DNA of 64,000 bases. It comes from Artemisia argyi. Taxonomy: Eukaryota > Streptophyta > Magnoliopsida > Asterales > Asteraceae. Numbering within the stretch: the first letter of the stretch is position 1; each line of letters starts with the position of its first letter. The stretch spans positions 164,385,323 to 164,449,322 of the forward strand of contig CM060687.1 of assembly GCA_030686995.1 (NCBI GenBank), read 5' to 3'. Made by a program: the position numbers and the translations under genes. The notes below the pieces were generated by a model, which had not been told where the DNA came from, ran no database searches, and saw nothing but the letters and a program-made list of their open reading frames with translations. This document shows positions 24,526 to 37,069 of this stretch, one piece after another.

Positions 24526-25250
24526 TCAATTGTTGACATGCTTCTCAAGTTGATTTAAGTTGTGTGGTGATGAGGGTGATCTAGATGAAGGTGGATCCAA
24601 ATTGCGTTGAGCAAGATGTAAGGCTAAAAGAGCACTAAGCTCATGGGCTTCTTTTAGCGCCTCAACGAACTTCAAGTGTTCGGAGGAAGGTGATGGTGGT
24701 GGAGCATGATAATAGTCTTGGGTGAGGGTTTGAACATGCAACATAGGAATGGCATGTGAAGTTGTAGGATGTGGTGGTGATACTCTTGGTGGTGTAGACA
24801 TGTTTGAGCTTGGGTAATCATGAAAACATGATATGGGTGGAAGAGATGTTTCATGAGTGGATGGTGTTTTTGTTGAATGAGCATCACGTAAAGTGTTGGT
24901 AATGAGGTTGGGATTATTGTTTTGGGATTGTGCATGCTCATCATAAGAACGAGCATTAGTGGAAGCACGAATGGATGATATGTTGTTAAATGGATCATTT
25001 GTGTGAAAGTGAGGTTTAGGTGTTGGTTGATTATGAACAACATCACTTGAGTTGTGAAAAGATTATGAGGTTTGAGTGTAATGTAGAAGGATATGGGTGA
25101 GTAAAGGTTTTTGATATGTAATGTTGAAGACATAGAAGGAATTTGGTGTTGGATGTTTGACAACATCATTTGGTTTGACGGGCTTTTAGTGGAAGTTAGG
25201 CTTACTTCTCCAAACGGTTTGGTGGTTTTGGTTTAATGGGAGAGGTCATG
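24526..25250 (-). pseudogene. Damaged LARD2 reading frame, function unknown
   Basis: On the minus strand a Ser/Pro/Asn/Thr-rich frame is open from about 25,065 to 24,526 (about 180 codons), ending in a charged helix-like part (FVEALKEAHELSALLALHLA) and a Pro/Ser-rich tail. Upstream sequence back to an ATG near 25,228 reads as similar low-complexity protein in another frame, so at least one frameshift and stops have broken a formerly longer protein. I see no zinc knuckle or pol motif. It could be a degraded gag or an accessory protein of the element. A second open stretch at 24,255-24,497 lies downstream in another frame. Whether it ever was expressed is unknown. Confidence 0.4.
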
Positions 25251-25259
25251 AAGAGATGA

Positions 25260-28200
25260 GAATAGATTGAGAGGAATGAGAGTGTTTATAATGTAGGATT
25301 GGTGGGATTAAGGATGTATAGATTTTGATAAAGGGTTTAGGATAAAATAGGTTTATGAATTTTGGAAAGTGTAGGATGAAATGGGCTAAAAAGTAGAAAA
25401 AGGAAACAACACCTTCGACCATCAGATGGCCGGTCCCCTTAATAATTAAGGGGGCCGCCTTATGATTTAAGGGGGCCGCCCATTTGGTGATTCCCAGATT
25501 GCCAGAAAAGGGTTTTTGGTAGTGAATTGCAGAAAGGTTGTGTTTTTGGTTTCAAACAAGTCCAACTCTTTGAGGCAATTAAGCATATACTAATTTTGTA
25601 GGTAATTATGTAGCCAAAGCATGCTAATCAAAGGGATTAAGTGAACAAGAAATTTCATCTAGCATGCAAACATACTCATCAAGCAAGTAAAATATAAGTG
25701 CTAGGAAACACTAAGCAACATCAAGTATTTCATAACTACATAACTAGGAGGATTAATCCTAATGTGTATCAATGTGCAATAAGTGGGTAGTTATGATAGC
25801 ATGAATTTCTAGACTTGTTACAAACAAAGTCTTAATGAACAAACCATAGTCCTCTTGATTTGATTTAGTTCACTTATAAGTGTCATTTATGTAAATATAG
25901 ATGACATATATGAGATCACCATGCATGATTTTAAAAGAGATGTTTTTAGCATTATTCAACAATGTTTGAAAGTAAGTTTTCACTTAGATGTGAGAGTTAT
26001 TTGAATAAAATAGATTGGGTTTTTACTTCAATATGTGTGAATAAATGGTAAAGAATATTTTCACAATCTTTAGTTTTGATCAAAACAAAATTGTGGATAT
26101 TGATAGTGAAAACATGTTATTTAAAAGTGGGATAGTTATTTGAAAAACTATTTTCCAAAATGTGAGGTTTTTGCATATTTTTAGAGATATTAGATTTTTG
26201 ACAACAAATATCATGAATCAAATATTTAAAAAAAATGTTTATTAAAGATCTCATGCTCAAGAGGGTTGGTTAAGCCTATTATTATCTCATGCTATCGTTT
26301 CTACATATCCTATGATCCTAAAGGAAATGAAGACGATAATTTATATGTTAGATGCGAGAGTGTTGAATGGGGTATAACCTAACATCTATAGTTTCTTTGT
26401 TTTCGCACGCTTATCTAACTTAATGCCATAAATCTAGGAATGAAAGAATCTAATGAGAAGCAAAGTTCATAAAAGTAAACTAGCGTTAGGTATATATAGG
26501 AAGAGCAATTTAATCAAGTTGGAGAATGAGTATGAGACTATTACTAGTGGTGCTCAATTCAGGCTAAACACGACCATTTTTACGGGTTACACACACCCAA
26601 CTTCTCACATAGAAGCAATTCAACCGTTAGGTTAAATTGAATTTCTAGTCAATAGATTCTCCAGTAGTCATTCTTTTTTTAGAAGAAATCGAGTTCCTAA
26701 ATTTACCTATCGAAGATTACCAAATATGAAGTTTGCTTGATTCACTAATACTTGGCTTAATGTGACTCAAACATCATGTTTTTATGAAGGTAAATCTAGA
26801 TGATATATTTTATTCACGATCCTAATAGAGACGTGTTGAATGTTTAGATAAGAGTAAACAATTTTTTTTTTAAATTCTTTCTTCATGATTTACCGGTTGT
26901 TTGGTTTTGATGACATATTACTTGATTTAATAACTGTGCTAGATTTAAGAGTGCACCTTAGCATCTCTTGTGAAATGAATCTCATTAAGATTATTTATCT
27001 TAAATGAGTTTGTGATTCTCAACTGATATCAAAACTAGACATTAATATATTTTTAAACAAGTATTATTTTCTATGATTTTTGCCAATGTTGTATATCATA
27101 CTTTAACAAGCATTTGAAAAAAAAAAAAAAAAAATTTACTTGTTTATGGATTGTGACAAGTTATTTTTCAATTCTAATAACTTGTATTATTTAAAAAAAA
27201 ATGTAGTGCATTATCTTGTAACACAACCATTCATGCTACAAAGAAAATGAAATACATAAAATATATAGTGTGTATTATTCTTAAATATGTATTTTATCTT
27301 GAAGTGATAATTTTAAGTAGTGTGAGCAAAGTTTACATATGTTGTTAGTTTGCTCATTTTGGTTTTTCGGATATGACACATTTATCCATTGCATTGCAAT
27401 GTAAATTGCTTGAATATTTCGGACGAAACATCCAAGTCGTCAATCCTACTTTATTGTATATTTTATGAATGTGTTTAAAATGTTATTCTAATGTTTGGAA
27501 CACAATTATTGGACAAGTAAATTCAATATGACATTATCAACACAAGTGTGAGTTATGATCCAATGCATACTCTTTTCATCTACAAAGGGTGTAACTATTT
27601 TCATATCAATCTAGTGTGATTGAGTATGTAGATTCAAGACTATATCTTTTGTTTTAATTTGATATAATCTTGAAGCTAAACAAATAGCAATCCAATTTCT
27701 TGTCTACACTAAAAAATGTGTCAATTAGATTTGATAAATATATCAACCATAATTTGAATAACGAATTGATATAATATCAAGATCTTTCTTGACCCTCACG
27801 GACACTCATTTGAAATAAATAAACATTTTGATAGTGTGTTCCATTAATCCTAAGATTATTTATTAGTGAATGATTGAAAGTTGACTTATTATTTCATGAT
27901 TGTTATATGTTTTGTTTTTGTGAAAGACTCTTCATTTTTATTTATTATGAACACACTTAGATTTTGAAAATACTTTTTCTTTTATATAACTATTAATGTT
28001 TTATAATGATTCAATTTCTCTTATTAAACATTTTAAGGTAAAACAAGCTAATTTGTAGAAAATATTTAAGTGTGTTGTGAAGAATAGATTAAATTGTTTG
28101 AAATGTTTAGGTGACTAGATTGAACTCATTTACAAGATGTTTGAGTAACATAAAGCCATCTATACCTATATGCAATGCAAGCATATTATAACAATCCTAA

Positions 28201-28519
28201 CGCAAGAAATCTAGCATAAGATCTAGTTAAGTATAAATCGGAAAACTAGCTATAAACTAATAGGGCACATATGCATAGATATACACATAGCTAAACTTTT
28301 AATAGCAACAATCATTTAATATATTCAATTAAGAAAATAAAATCACAAAGAAGTTTACATAACACATAAAACACTTGTCGTCGTTTTGTGTATTATATAC
28401 ACCAATGTTTACTTAGCTCGAATTTATTTGAAAATAAAATAGTTTCCTCCCAATTCTATAATTTAATTAAGATCAATATTTTGAAAACATAAATACTTAA
28501 TTTTTCAAAAGTATATCAA
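25260..28519. other. LARD2 interior: no gene seen
   Basis: About 3.2 kb of AT-rich sequence without a recognisable protein on either strand. A 60-codon frame at 26,453 has no support. It contains the second palindrome cassette at 25,428-25,481. Confidence 0.6.
25428..25481. repeat. Internal GGCCGGTCCCCTTAAT cassette A
   Basis: One forward word (GGCCGGTCCCCTTAAT) and two reverse words (AATTAAGGGGGCCGCC, ATTTAAGGGGGCCGCC), same family as in the LTR but with a different number and spacing of words. Confidence 0.95.
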
Positions 28520-28840
28520 CTAGGAATGCCCGACTCGAAGGAAAAGGTAAAACAAAAGTTTTACGTTAAAACGAAACACAAATTTTTGACCACCGTATAG
28601 TATTTTGACTTTCTTAGTTATTTAAGTTTATAATGATTACTTGTAAGTATTTTTAAATGAAAGTGGACTCAATTACCTTTAAAACGCCGGGTGGTACGAC
28701 TTCTACGGAGTTACGGTTAATTTTATATGATTTTTCAAAGTTTTTGAAAAACTGTCGAACAGACAGACGGACCCCTTAAATAATTAAGGGGACCGCCCAG
28801 TATTTAAGGGGGCCGCCCAGACAATTAAGGGGGCCGCCCA
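28520..28840 (-). other. LARD2 leader: conserved block plus cassette B
   Basis: At 28,768-28,840 lie one forward word (GGACCCCTTAAAT) and three reverse words (AATTAAGGGGACCGCC, ATTTAAGGGGGCCGCC, AATTAAGGGGGCCGCC). On the minus strand these are followed by ACAGTTTTT, TTAACCGTAACTCCGTAG, TTTTAAAGGTAATTGAGTC and TTTCGTTTT, which parallels the LARD1 leader at 5,410-5,730. The block lies about 300-600 bp after the PBS in both. Confidence 0.65.
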
Positions 28841-29111
28841 TCTGGTACTCAAAATTTCATTTTTTTGTAAAAAAATATTTTCTGACCTTTCGGAAAGGTG
28901 TGCAACTTTCTGATTTTGATACCGAACATATAACACTTGTTTTAAACATTATCTTATCTCGAGCTAGTATAATTAGTGTATATAGTATCAAAACTAATAC
29001 AAGTTAATCAACAAAAACACTTTTCATATTTAATCCTCCTTAATGAGTAATTTGATACATGGATCGTACTCAATTTTTAAAACCATTTGTTTTGAAAATT
29101 TGAGCGACGTG

Positions 29112-29123
29112 GCTCTGGTACCA
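29112..29123 (-). other. LARD2 primer binding site
   Basis: Minus strand TGGTACCAGAGC, two bases from the LTR, one mismatch to the initiator-Met tRNA site TGGTATCAGAGC. Confidence 0.9.
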
Positions 29124-29125
29124 AT

Positions 29126-30768
29126 TGTGGAAAACTAGAAGGAGGGGTTGAATGGTTTTCCCCTCTTTTTCGTTTTATGAAAAATCTTCAATTAGAGTTT
29201 ATTATGAAAACAATATATAATCAATATGATTAATTATATATGTGTACGTTTGAGTTTGTTTTCAAAACTTAGTTTTATGAATAAAGCATTGGTTGATCTT
29301 TAAGTTAATATGTTTTCCTTTTGAAATCTTAAAACGTTTTGTATCAAATCATCTATTAAGTTAAACTCAATATGAGGAGTGTGAATAATAATGTAGTCGA
29401 TCATATTATATAATTATGCACATCTTCACAATATTAACTTGCAACTATAATACAATCAATCATCATGACAATATAAGCAACACCTAACACATATATGCAA
29501 GCATAGATATAAAGCGATAAATGCAAGAGTAAATGTAAAGAGATAAGATAAAGAAGATACAAACCGGACACGATGATTTATAGTGGTTCGGCTACAAGGA
29601 CACCTTCCTTGCCCTACTCCACTCCCCGAGTACCACACTCGAGAGTTTTCTTCACTACACAACAAGCTCCCTTTTGGCGAAGAAAACCTTACACAACTTT
29701 TGCTTACACCATTTAACGACACTAAGCTAAATGTCGAGTTCTAATAGTAGCTAGAACCAATCTCACACCACAACACACCTTCTTCACAACACTGCTACTA
29801 CACAACTTATCACACCTTCACAACACACCTATTTCTTCACGGCTTCACGACTTCTTCATGGCTTCACAACTTCACGACTTCTTCACTACTTCACAACTTC
29901 TTCTATACTCCACTACATACTCACACATCTATTACTTCACACCTATATAACTTCTCCACACTACTAATTCTTCACACTACTTCTTACTCACTCATAAACT
30001 CACTACTAAGTAAGATCATCTTGATCTACTTATTACATATACAAAGCTCACAACTTTACATAAGCACTAACTATATCTTTGGTTTTATGATGGGGAGGAT
30101 TCTTCTCTTGCACTTTGAGATATGAGAGATTGGATCACTTGAAACAAAGATTAATAATCTTATGATCAAAGGGTTTTAGAAGGATGTTTAGAGAGAATTG
30201 GATCTGAAAATATTTGTGCAAAGAGGTGAGAAAAATTCCAGGTTTGAGGTGGTATTTATAGGGAAAAATTTATGACAAAATCTGACAGGGAGCGTGGCCG
30301 GTCCCCTTAATTGTGTGCCGGTCCCCTTAATTATTAAGGGGACCGCCTAGTATAATTAAGGGGGCCGCCTAAGAAAAAAAAATTTTCTTCAGATTTTTTG
30401 TCTTTTTGTGGGGGAGGTTTTTCCTGAAGAATGTGGCCGTTTTTTGGGTAGAAATTTGAATTCAAAATGTTTATTTTGAATAAAACATTTCTTATAAATA
30501 CAAAAATGTTTTGTATAAGTTTAGAAATGTTTGTCCCATTTTAATAAAATGTAAGGTTTGTAAAAATAAAAATTCCTTTGATCATAAAATGCATTAGACA
30601 CTTTGTTTATTCATACCTTAAGTGATATGGATGCTAAAACAAATATTTACGACTAAATACTTGTTTACGTCATAATTTGTAGTTCAATGAGTTTACGTTT
30701 TGTGATTATCAAAACATAGAGATATCGATATATGTTAATAATGTTTTTAGACATTATTTATATCAACA
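29126..30768 (-). repeat. LARD2 5' LTR (right in this orientation)
   Basis: Same length as the left LTR. TATA box on the minus strand at about 29,575-29,583 within the shared promoter core; GGCCGGTCCCC cassette at 30,296-30,370, upstream of the TATA box in element orientation. Followed by the target duplication CCGAC. Confidence 0.95.
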
Positions 30769-30773
30769 CCGAC

Positions 30774-31579
30774 AACTACATATGACATTAATGGTGATTA
30801 TTTATACAGGTAGTACTAAAGTCGTCATAAATACGTGGGTTATATTGTGTTACGTAATATTTTAAGCAACTGTATTCCTGATATAGAATTTGGGCAATAT
30901 GTTTTGAAAGTGACAAGAATCGTAATCGTGCATAGCAACGAGATTTTCTAGCGGCAAACAACTATAGTTGCGATATTGTGGTTAAGTGTTTCGTGATTGG
31001 AAGTAGGATGAAGTTGTATATAAAAAAATAAATGCAGTACATAAGTAGGTATTATATAAACGACCATCAACTAAAGCCGTGAAACAACAAACGATAAATA
31101 AAAGATCACAATGTACTAACCTCAACATCAACATGTTTTTTTTAATTATTCATTTCCTAAACTTAACTATTAATCACCATAAAAGTAAGAAAAATGTTAT
31201 AGTGTTTATATAGTAGAGATTAAGATGATTATATTCAAACTATTTATTATAATTTTTTTTTAATAATAAAAATGAATGGAACCGTGTAAGCATATTCCTA
31301 AATTAGAAATAAGCATGTAACACATATTTCTAAAACCGTATTTTATAAGTTTTCATTTCTTAGTTTCTATTTTTAGTAATTTATCATTGTTAAACCATGT
31401 TTCTACAAGTTTCCATTTCTTAGTTGACATTGATTTTATTAGTTGACAATTTTAAAGTTAGCGTTTAAGATAAAAGTTTAAGAAGGATTAAGTACATTAA
31501 GCAAATCACTTTACTATTTTTTTAAGCATTTTTAAGTTTCAAAAATAGAAAAATTTGTTTTATAAGTAGTAGAGATACG
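30774..31579. other. Unclassified intergenic DNA
   Basis: AT-rich, no coding frame or clear terminal repeat. It is the sequence into which LARD2 inserted. Confidence 0.6.
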
Positions 31580-31905
31580 CACTACAACAATAAATCGTTT
31601 TGGCCGTAGAAGGCTTTTAGCAACGACGTTTCTCGTTGCTAAAGGTGTCATGGGGCCCACTATTTTGTCAAATGTTTAACCATAGGACACACGCTTTTAG
31701 GAACAACATGTATCGTCGATAAAGTGTAAACCAATTTTTTTGAATTATAAAAAAAAGCTGTGAAATTAATTTATAAACCCGCCAAAACCTTTAGCGACGA
31801 CACGTGTCATCGCTAAAGATTTAATTAATTAAGGATTTAATAATATTTTTTAATATGTCTACACCTTTAGCGACAACACGTATCTTCGTCGTTAACAGTG
31901 TATTT
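31580..31905 (+). mobile_element. CACTA-type transposon end (one end only)
   Basis: CACTACAACAATAAATCG at 31,580 is a CACTA-type terminus. Behind it the subterminal word TTTAGCGACGA and variants recur (about 31,617, 31,690, 31,790, 31,866). The copy at 31,789-31,818 is an imperfect 30-bp palindrome (CTTTAGCGACGACACGTGTC plus its reverse). Subterminal repeats of this kind are typical of En/Spm elements. No matching right end or transposase is visible, so it is a truncated or solo end. Confidence 0.6.
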
Positions 31906-33214
31906 CGATTGATATTAGACCAAAAATTAAATATAATTGTTAAAAATAATTTTTAAAAAAAGTACATAAATTAGTTTATTCATAAAATTAATATTTTAAA
32001 AGTTATAAATATTATTTTGGTAGTTGAATTGAGTTTAAGTTGTAAAGGTAGTTACTTATGTATCATCCATACTTTTGTATTTGAACTTGCGTAATTCAAA
32101 AGACATTCTTCCGAATATGCATTATCAATATTAATATTTTACTATTTATAAAAGTTATCTTGATAGTTAAATGTGTTTAAGTTGTAACGATAGTTAATTA
32201 CAAAGACGGTGGTACATCGTGTATCATCGATACTTTTGTATTTAGACTTTCCCGAACCAACCTCCCTATGATCACCAAACCATACAACTCGTAAGAATAA
32301 CTTGCATTTCATTGATTTATCGAGAGCGCTTATACATATGTTTACTAGATTTATGTTAATGTATCGAGCGAATAAATCCATAAGAAAGGATTAGTAGCGA
32401 AGGATCAAGACTACATTTCTGTTTTATATCCTTATTCTGATAATATTCTATTGATTAACTAATGAATGTTAACCATGACCCATGACCAGGTGCCTAGACC
32501 AAACCTAACCCTCATCATCAAACCATACCACTCATAGAAATAACTTGCATTGCAAAGTATCGAGAGCGCACATATGAATGTTAACGTATCAAGAGGATCA
32601 AGACTACATTTATGTTTTAAACAGCAATATTAATAACTTTCAATCATACACTACATTTCCCTCATGAAGGTGATCTGAATGATAACAGTATAGCATCCTC
32701 TCACATTGAACCATCAAAACCAGCATCCATGAAAGTAGTATTTTAAATACATTGCAGAGTTTGTTACCTTTTGATAGAGGATTACATTTCCCTCATGAAA
32801 GTAGTATTTTAAATACATTGCAGCCACATCCTCATAATGCTTCGTCAGATCAACATCCATGAGAGGCATCATCCACAATACCAAAGGCCCAACCATCTCT
32901 TTATCCCCAAAACATCAACTTTCCCAAATTGTTATAATACCTAAACTGTTATAAACACCCACTTTAGTTTTTGCATAATAATTGAATAACCAAACATAAC
33001 TATAATGGCATTTTGCTAAATAATGGAACTTTCTAGGAAACTTTGAATCACTAAACAAATATTTATAAACTACGAGAGACATTACAAACCTACATGAAAC
33101 CCTAATAGACTCGTCGTGCCCATACAATTGGTTGGGCGAACTACCTATCTTGTCTAATAATCTCTCACAACGGTGAAGTTTGGATTCTAGTACTCGTGTA
33201 GAAAACTAAAATAA
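31906..33214. other. Unclassified intergenic DNA with local duplications
   Basis: No gene supported. A block with CAAACCATAC-ACTC, AATAACTTGCATT, ATCGAGAGCGC and GGATCAAGACTACATTT occurs at about 32,270-32,425 and again at about 32,515-32,620. CATGAAAGTAGTATTTTAAA with its continuation to CATTGCAG occurs twice (about 32,728 and 32,796). Short frames on the minus strand (32,142-33,127) have no recognisable similarity. Confidence 0.6.
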
Positions 33215-33223
33215 TAAGTAAAA

Positions 33224-33666
33224 GAGTAAACTACAAAATACATCCTTGCAATTTTGCAAAATTCACATTTTACATCTATGTCAGAAATTTTGGGCTATCA
33301 TCATCCCTCTGTTAGTAAAAGTCAACCAATTTACATCCATTCGTTAGTAAAGTCAAACAATTAACATTTTAATGGACTAACGACGCAAAATTTTATGGTT
33401 ATCTACAAACGTATGTCCCACGTGTGGGGTTTTTTCATCATTTTATTTATCAAAGATACCACTATCATGTGGGATCCATGTTAGCAAATAAAAGAAAAAC
33501 ATTTGTATCGTTAATCCATATAAACATAAATGTTTGACTTTTACTAATTGATGGACGTAAATTGTTTAACTTTTACTAACGAAGAGATGTAGATAGTTCA
33601 ACGTTTCTGATAAGGACGTGAATTGTGAAATTTGTCAAGAACAAGGATGTAGTTTCTAGTTTACTC
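33224..33666. mobile_element. MULE-like MITE with long inverted ends
   Basis: The left part (GAGTAAACTACAAAATACAT CCTTG... to about 33,365) and the right part (complement, from about 33,525) are inverted copies over roughly 140 bp, ending GTTTACTC. Flanks TAAGTAAAA (33,215-33,223) and TAAACAAAA (33,667-33,675) match at 7 of 9 positions, fitting a decayed 9-bp Mutator-type duplication. No coding sequence inside. Confidence 0.7.
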
Positions 33667-33675
33667 TAAACAAAA

Positions 33676-34895
33676 AGTTTTTTTAATGAAGATACATGAC
33701 TGACAACGAGTGGTGAGTGGTGAGTAGATTCTTTTATAAAAAGCAGATTATTAAAGATTTTTTGTTTAGGTTTTTTGAACTTTGGTTGTGGTAGCTGATG
33801 CGCCACGTGGCGCTGCCAACAACAATGTTCTTGGATGGGTTTTGTAAGAATTTAGAACAAAGAGAATGACTCTAACGACGTCAATCAAAATCTACGCGGT
33901 TACAAAGTTATGACTATAACAATATACATGTTGGGGTTTGGCCAAAAACTGAATAGATTTTATTATTTTTTTTAAAGAGAAGATATCAGCACCTTATTAC
34001 AGTTGATGACTATTTTTTGAGAAGGAAGAATTAGAGATTTGATAGGTTGGCATAGAGGCAGTGACTCATGATGGCCGACTAAGTTTTAAAATACACGCTT
34101 GAATTTAATGTTGAATAATGAAAACTCGTACGATGCTTTGTATTATTTAACTAATATTTATCGAGTACAAAGACATCATAGACTTACATAAAACCTTAAT
34201 AGATTCGAGAACGTACAGTAGGTTGGTTACTTCTTGTCATAGGTAATACATTTAGGAAAAGTTCTTGAGGGCCCGTTTGGTTTGTAAGTGGGTATAGAAT
34301 TGAATTTGAATTTAGGATTGGTTTGAAAGAAAAGTTGGAGAAAGAAAGTTAACAATTATTGAATCTATATATCTATATTATCTATAATGCAAAAATTGTC
34401 AATCTAAAAAAATGAAAAAACTAATTTGGTCAAAAATGAAAAATGAACCCATTTGAAAGCTTGTGACATTTGAAAAGTAATAATTGACTTTCAAAGTAGG
34501 GAAATATCTATTTGTGCATATTTTTAATTTTATTTAAAATTTGAATCGGTTTCATTTGTAAAATTGAAAATACAATAGTTTCTGAAATGAGTTTAAAACA
34601 TGAAATGAACTGAGCTAAAGTTGAAAACTGATTTATGGGTCGAACCGGGTTTCAAAACATTATGTTTAATCTCCAAATCCTTAAATTTTTATAATTTTTC
34701 GTTTATAACCTATACACATTTTTTTGTCACTACAACTATATTCCGCTATAAAATTCCACATGTACTCGTCTAGTTTATTTAATAAGTAAATTGGGATATT
34801 GAATTTGACTTATAAAAATTTGTAACAAAGAGACAATAAATAAATAAATAAATACAATAAAAATGGGTGGCAAAAATGAATTGTGTAGTGAAATT
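33676..34895. other. Unclassified intergenic DNA with one GGGCCCGTTTGG end
   Basis: No gene. GGGCCCGTTTGGTTTG at 34,269 looks like one terminus of the kind of MITE seen complete at 38,627-39,008, without a partner nearby. Confidence 0.5.
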
Positions 34896-35659
34896 GCAAT
34901 TGTCAACTGAAATCATTCGAAAAGTAGCTATTTCATATGAAATTAGTTTTTTTTAAATTGATTTCATTATTTTTTTTCAACTTGACTATCAAGCAATTAA
35001 TTAAAGAATGATCGCATTACTTTGGTCCCAAAACCAGGTAACAAACACACACTGAAAGTTTTACAAGTATTATAACTAAAAACAAAATTTTGATACCCCT
35101 CCTTAATTGCACACTGAGTAGTCAATTAGAAAGAAGTACGAGGGTCCTAGGCGATTGTCAAATGAAATCATTCCAAAGGTAGCTATTTCATATGAAATGA
35201 GTTTTGACAAATTGATTCTATTATTTTTTTCAAACTTGACTATCAAAAAATTAATTAAAGAATGATCGCATTACTTTGGTCCCAAACCTAGATAACTAAC
35301 ACACACCGAAAATTTTACAAGTATTACAACTAGAAACAAAATTTTGATACCCCTCCTTAATTGCACACTGAGTAGTCAATTAGAAAGAAGTACGAGGGTC
35401 CTAGGCGATTGTCAAATGAAATCATTCCAAAGGTAGCTATTTCATATGAAATGAGTTTTGGCAAATTGATTCTATTATTTTTTTCAAACTTGACTATCAA
35501 ACAATTAATTAAAGAATGATCGCATTACTTTGGTCCCAAACCCAGATAACAAACACACACCGAAAATTTTACAAGTATTACAACTAGAAACAAAATTTTG
35601 ATACCCCTCCTTAATTGCACACTGAGTAGTCAATTGGAAAGAAGTATGAGGGTCCCAGG
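34896..35659. repeat. Tandem repeat, three copies of a 254-bp unit
   Basis: Copies begin at 34,896, 35,151 and 35,405 with GCRATTGTCAAMTGAAATCA. Copies 2 and 3 are nearly identical; copy 1 has more differences. A purely non-coding satellite-like unit, at low copy number here. Confidence 0.93.
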
Positions 35660-35872
35660 CGGCTAGGCAATTTAGTGCACTCACTAATTGACTCTTCTGA
35701 AAATGACGGATTCCAATTCAAGTATGACGTGTTAAATCATCATCCATAGATTATGCGATTCAAGGATGAGGAATAAATTCTCGGAATAGGTTATTTAGAC
35801 GGAATAGGTTATTTGGATCTCTCATTTTTACAATAAATGTTTTTTTTTGGGTTTTTGATGTTTTTGGTCGGG

Positions 35873-35873
<1 letters not shown>

Positions 35874-35944
<71 letters not shown>
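35874..35944. repeat. (TA)n microsatellite, left flank of a TIR element
   Basis: Pure TA run directly adjoining the element at 35,945. Confidence 0.97.
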
Positions 35945-35950
<6 letters not shown>

Positions 35951-36700
35951 ATTCAATGCAGTACCAATATTACATACAGTACTTTACAGTACTCTTAAAA
36001 TGAATCTAAGCCATTAGATGAGTTTGATCAAAGGTTAAGATTAAAAGTGCCAAAAATGTAATTAAACAAAAGATGAGGTTTTCTTTTTTAATTAAACAAA
36101 AGGCTGAAAGGGTATTATTGGTACTATACATTTAATTTATTTTTAAACCGTATATCACATCTTTCTCACACTTCTAACCTCCAAACATCTATCCCCTCTA
36201 CCATAACCCTAATCCACTTCCGCCCCCATCAAAAAACCGCTGTCACCAACAAGAATTATCTTCACCCCGCGAATCGTGTTAGTATGTTCTTATGTTCACG
36301 GGTGTTCGTATGTTTTTATTTTCGATGGGTTCTTATGTTCTAGTTTGCAGATCTGGGTTCATATAAATTTGGAATGGTTCTTTATTTTATAATTCTTTTA
36401 GTTGTGTAAGTTTAATACATATGTGTTACTCATAATGGTACCATGTTATGTTTAAAAAATTAGTTGACACAACCCATTAACTGTTTCCAAGATCCGTCAT
36501 CCATGTGAAGGTATTGTTAGTCTGCTTTTTTATATGGATTTGGTTTAAAAATGGTATGGTTTATTATAAAAGTGTGTTTTTTTTTATTATTTTATTATTA
36601 TTTTTTTTTTGTTTTTTTAGTACCAGTAAATGGGGTATGTGTGTACATCAAATGGTTTTTTTTTAAACATGAGTTATTGAATCTGCTCTTTTTTAAAACA

Positions 36701-36840
36701 TGATAGTGATGGGTGTATATTTTATATATGTGCATACATGTATGATACGAACTAAAAAATACCTGATAGTGATGGGTGTATACTTTATATATGTGCATAC
36801 ATGTATCTCAATACTAACTAAAATACTTGATAGTGATTGA
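36701..36840. repeat. Tandem repeat, about 64-bp unit, two and a fraction copies
   Basis: TGATAGTGATGGGTGTATA followed by TTTATATATGTGCATACATG recurs at 36,701, 36,764 and, in part, 36,828. Confidence 0.9.
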
Positions 36841-37069
36841 ATTGGTTATTATGCTTGAAGCGCATGGAATGGTAGGATCTTGTATTGTTAAGTCTATTTT
36901 TATGATAGAAAACGTTGATATGTATGCTAGTTTATTAGCAGGCAGTGATAGTAGTTTAAACTTCTAGTATGATTAAATATTTAATTTTTATTTTATGTTT
37001 TGAAATATATATTGTGTTTTTGGTGCTTTATAAATACACCTTTGATTGAAGTTTATGTGGCCACAGGAA

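Larger units (their letters stand above)
22160..30768 (-). mobile_element. LARD2: young non-autonomous SIRE-like LTR retrotransposon
   Basis: Two LTRs of exactly equal length (22,160-23,802 and 29,126-30,768, 1,643 bp) enclose 5,323 bp. CCGAC is present at 22,155-22,159 and 30,769-30,773 as a perfect target duplication. On the minus strand the order is LTR (29,126-30,768), PBS, leader, damaged reading frame, PPT, LTR. By eye the LTRs differ at about 17 positions, roughly 1 percent. The interior has no protease, integrase or RT motif, so it needs a partner for movement. The LTR promoter core and the leader block are shared with LARD1. Confidence 0.93.

Noticed and set aside
22490..29722. A conserved 88-codon frame in both LARD2 LTRs (22,490-22,756 and 29,456-29,722)
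   Set aside because: It is conserved only because the LTRs are recent copies; it overlaps the promoter and TATA box.
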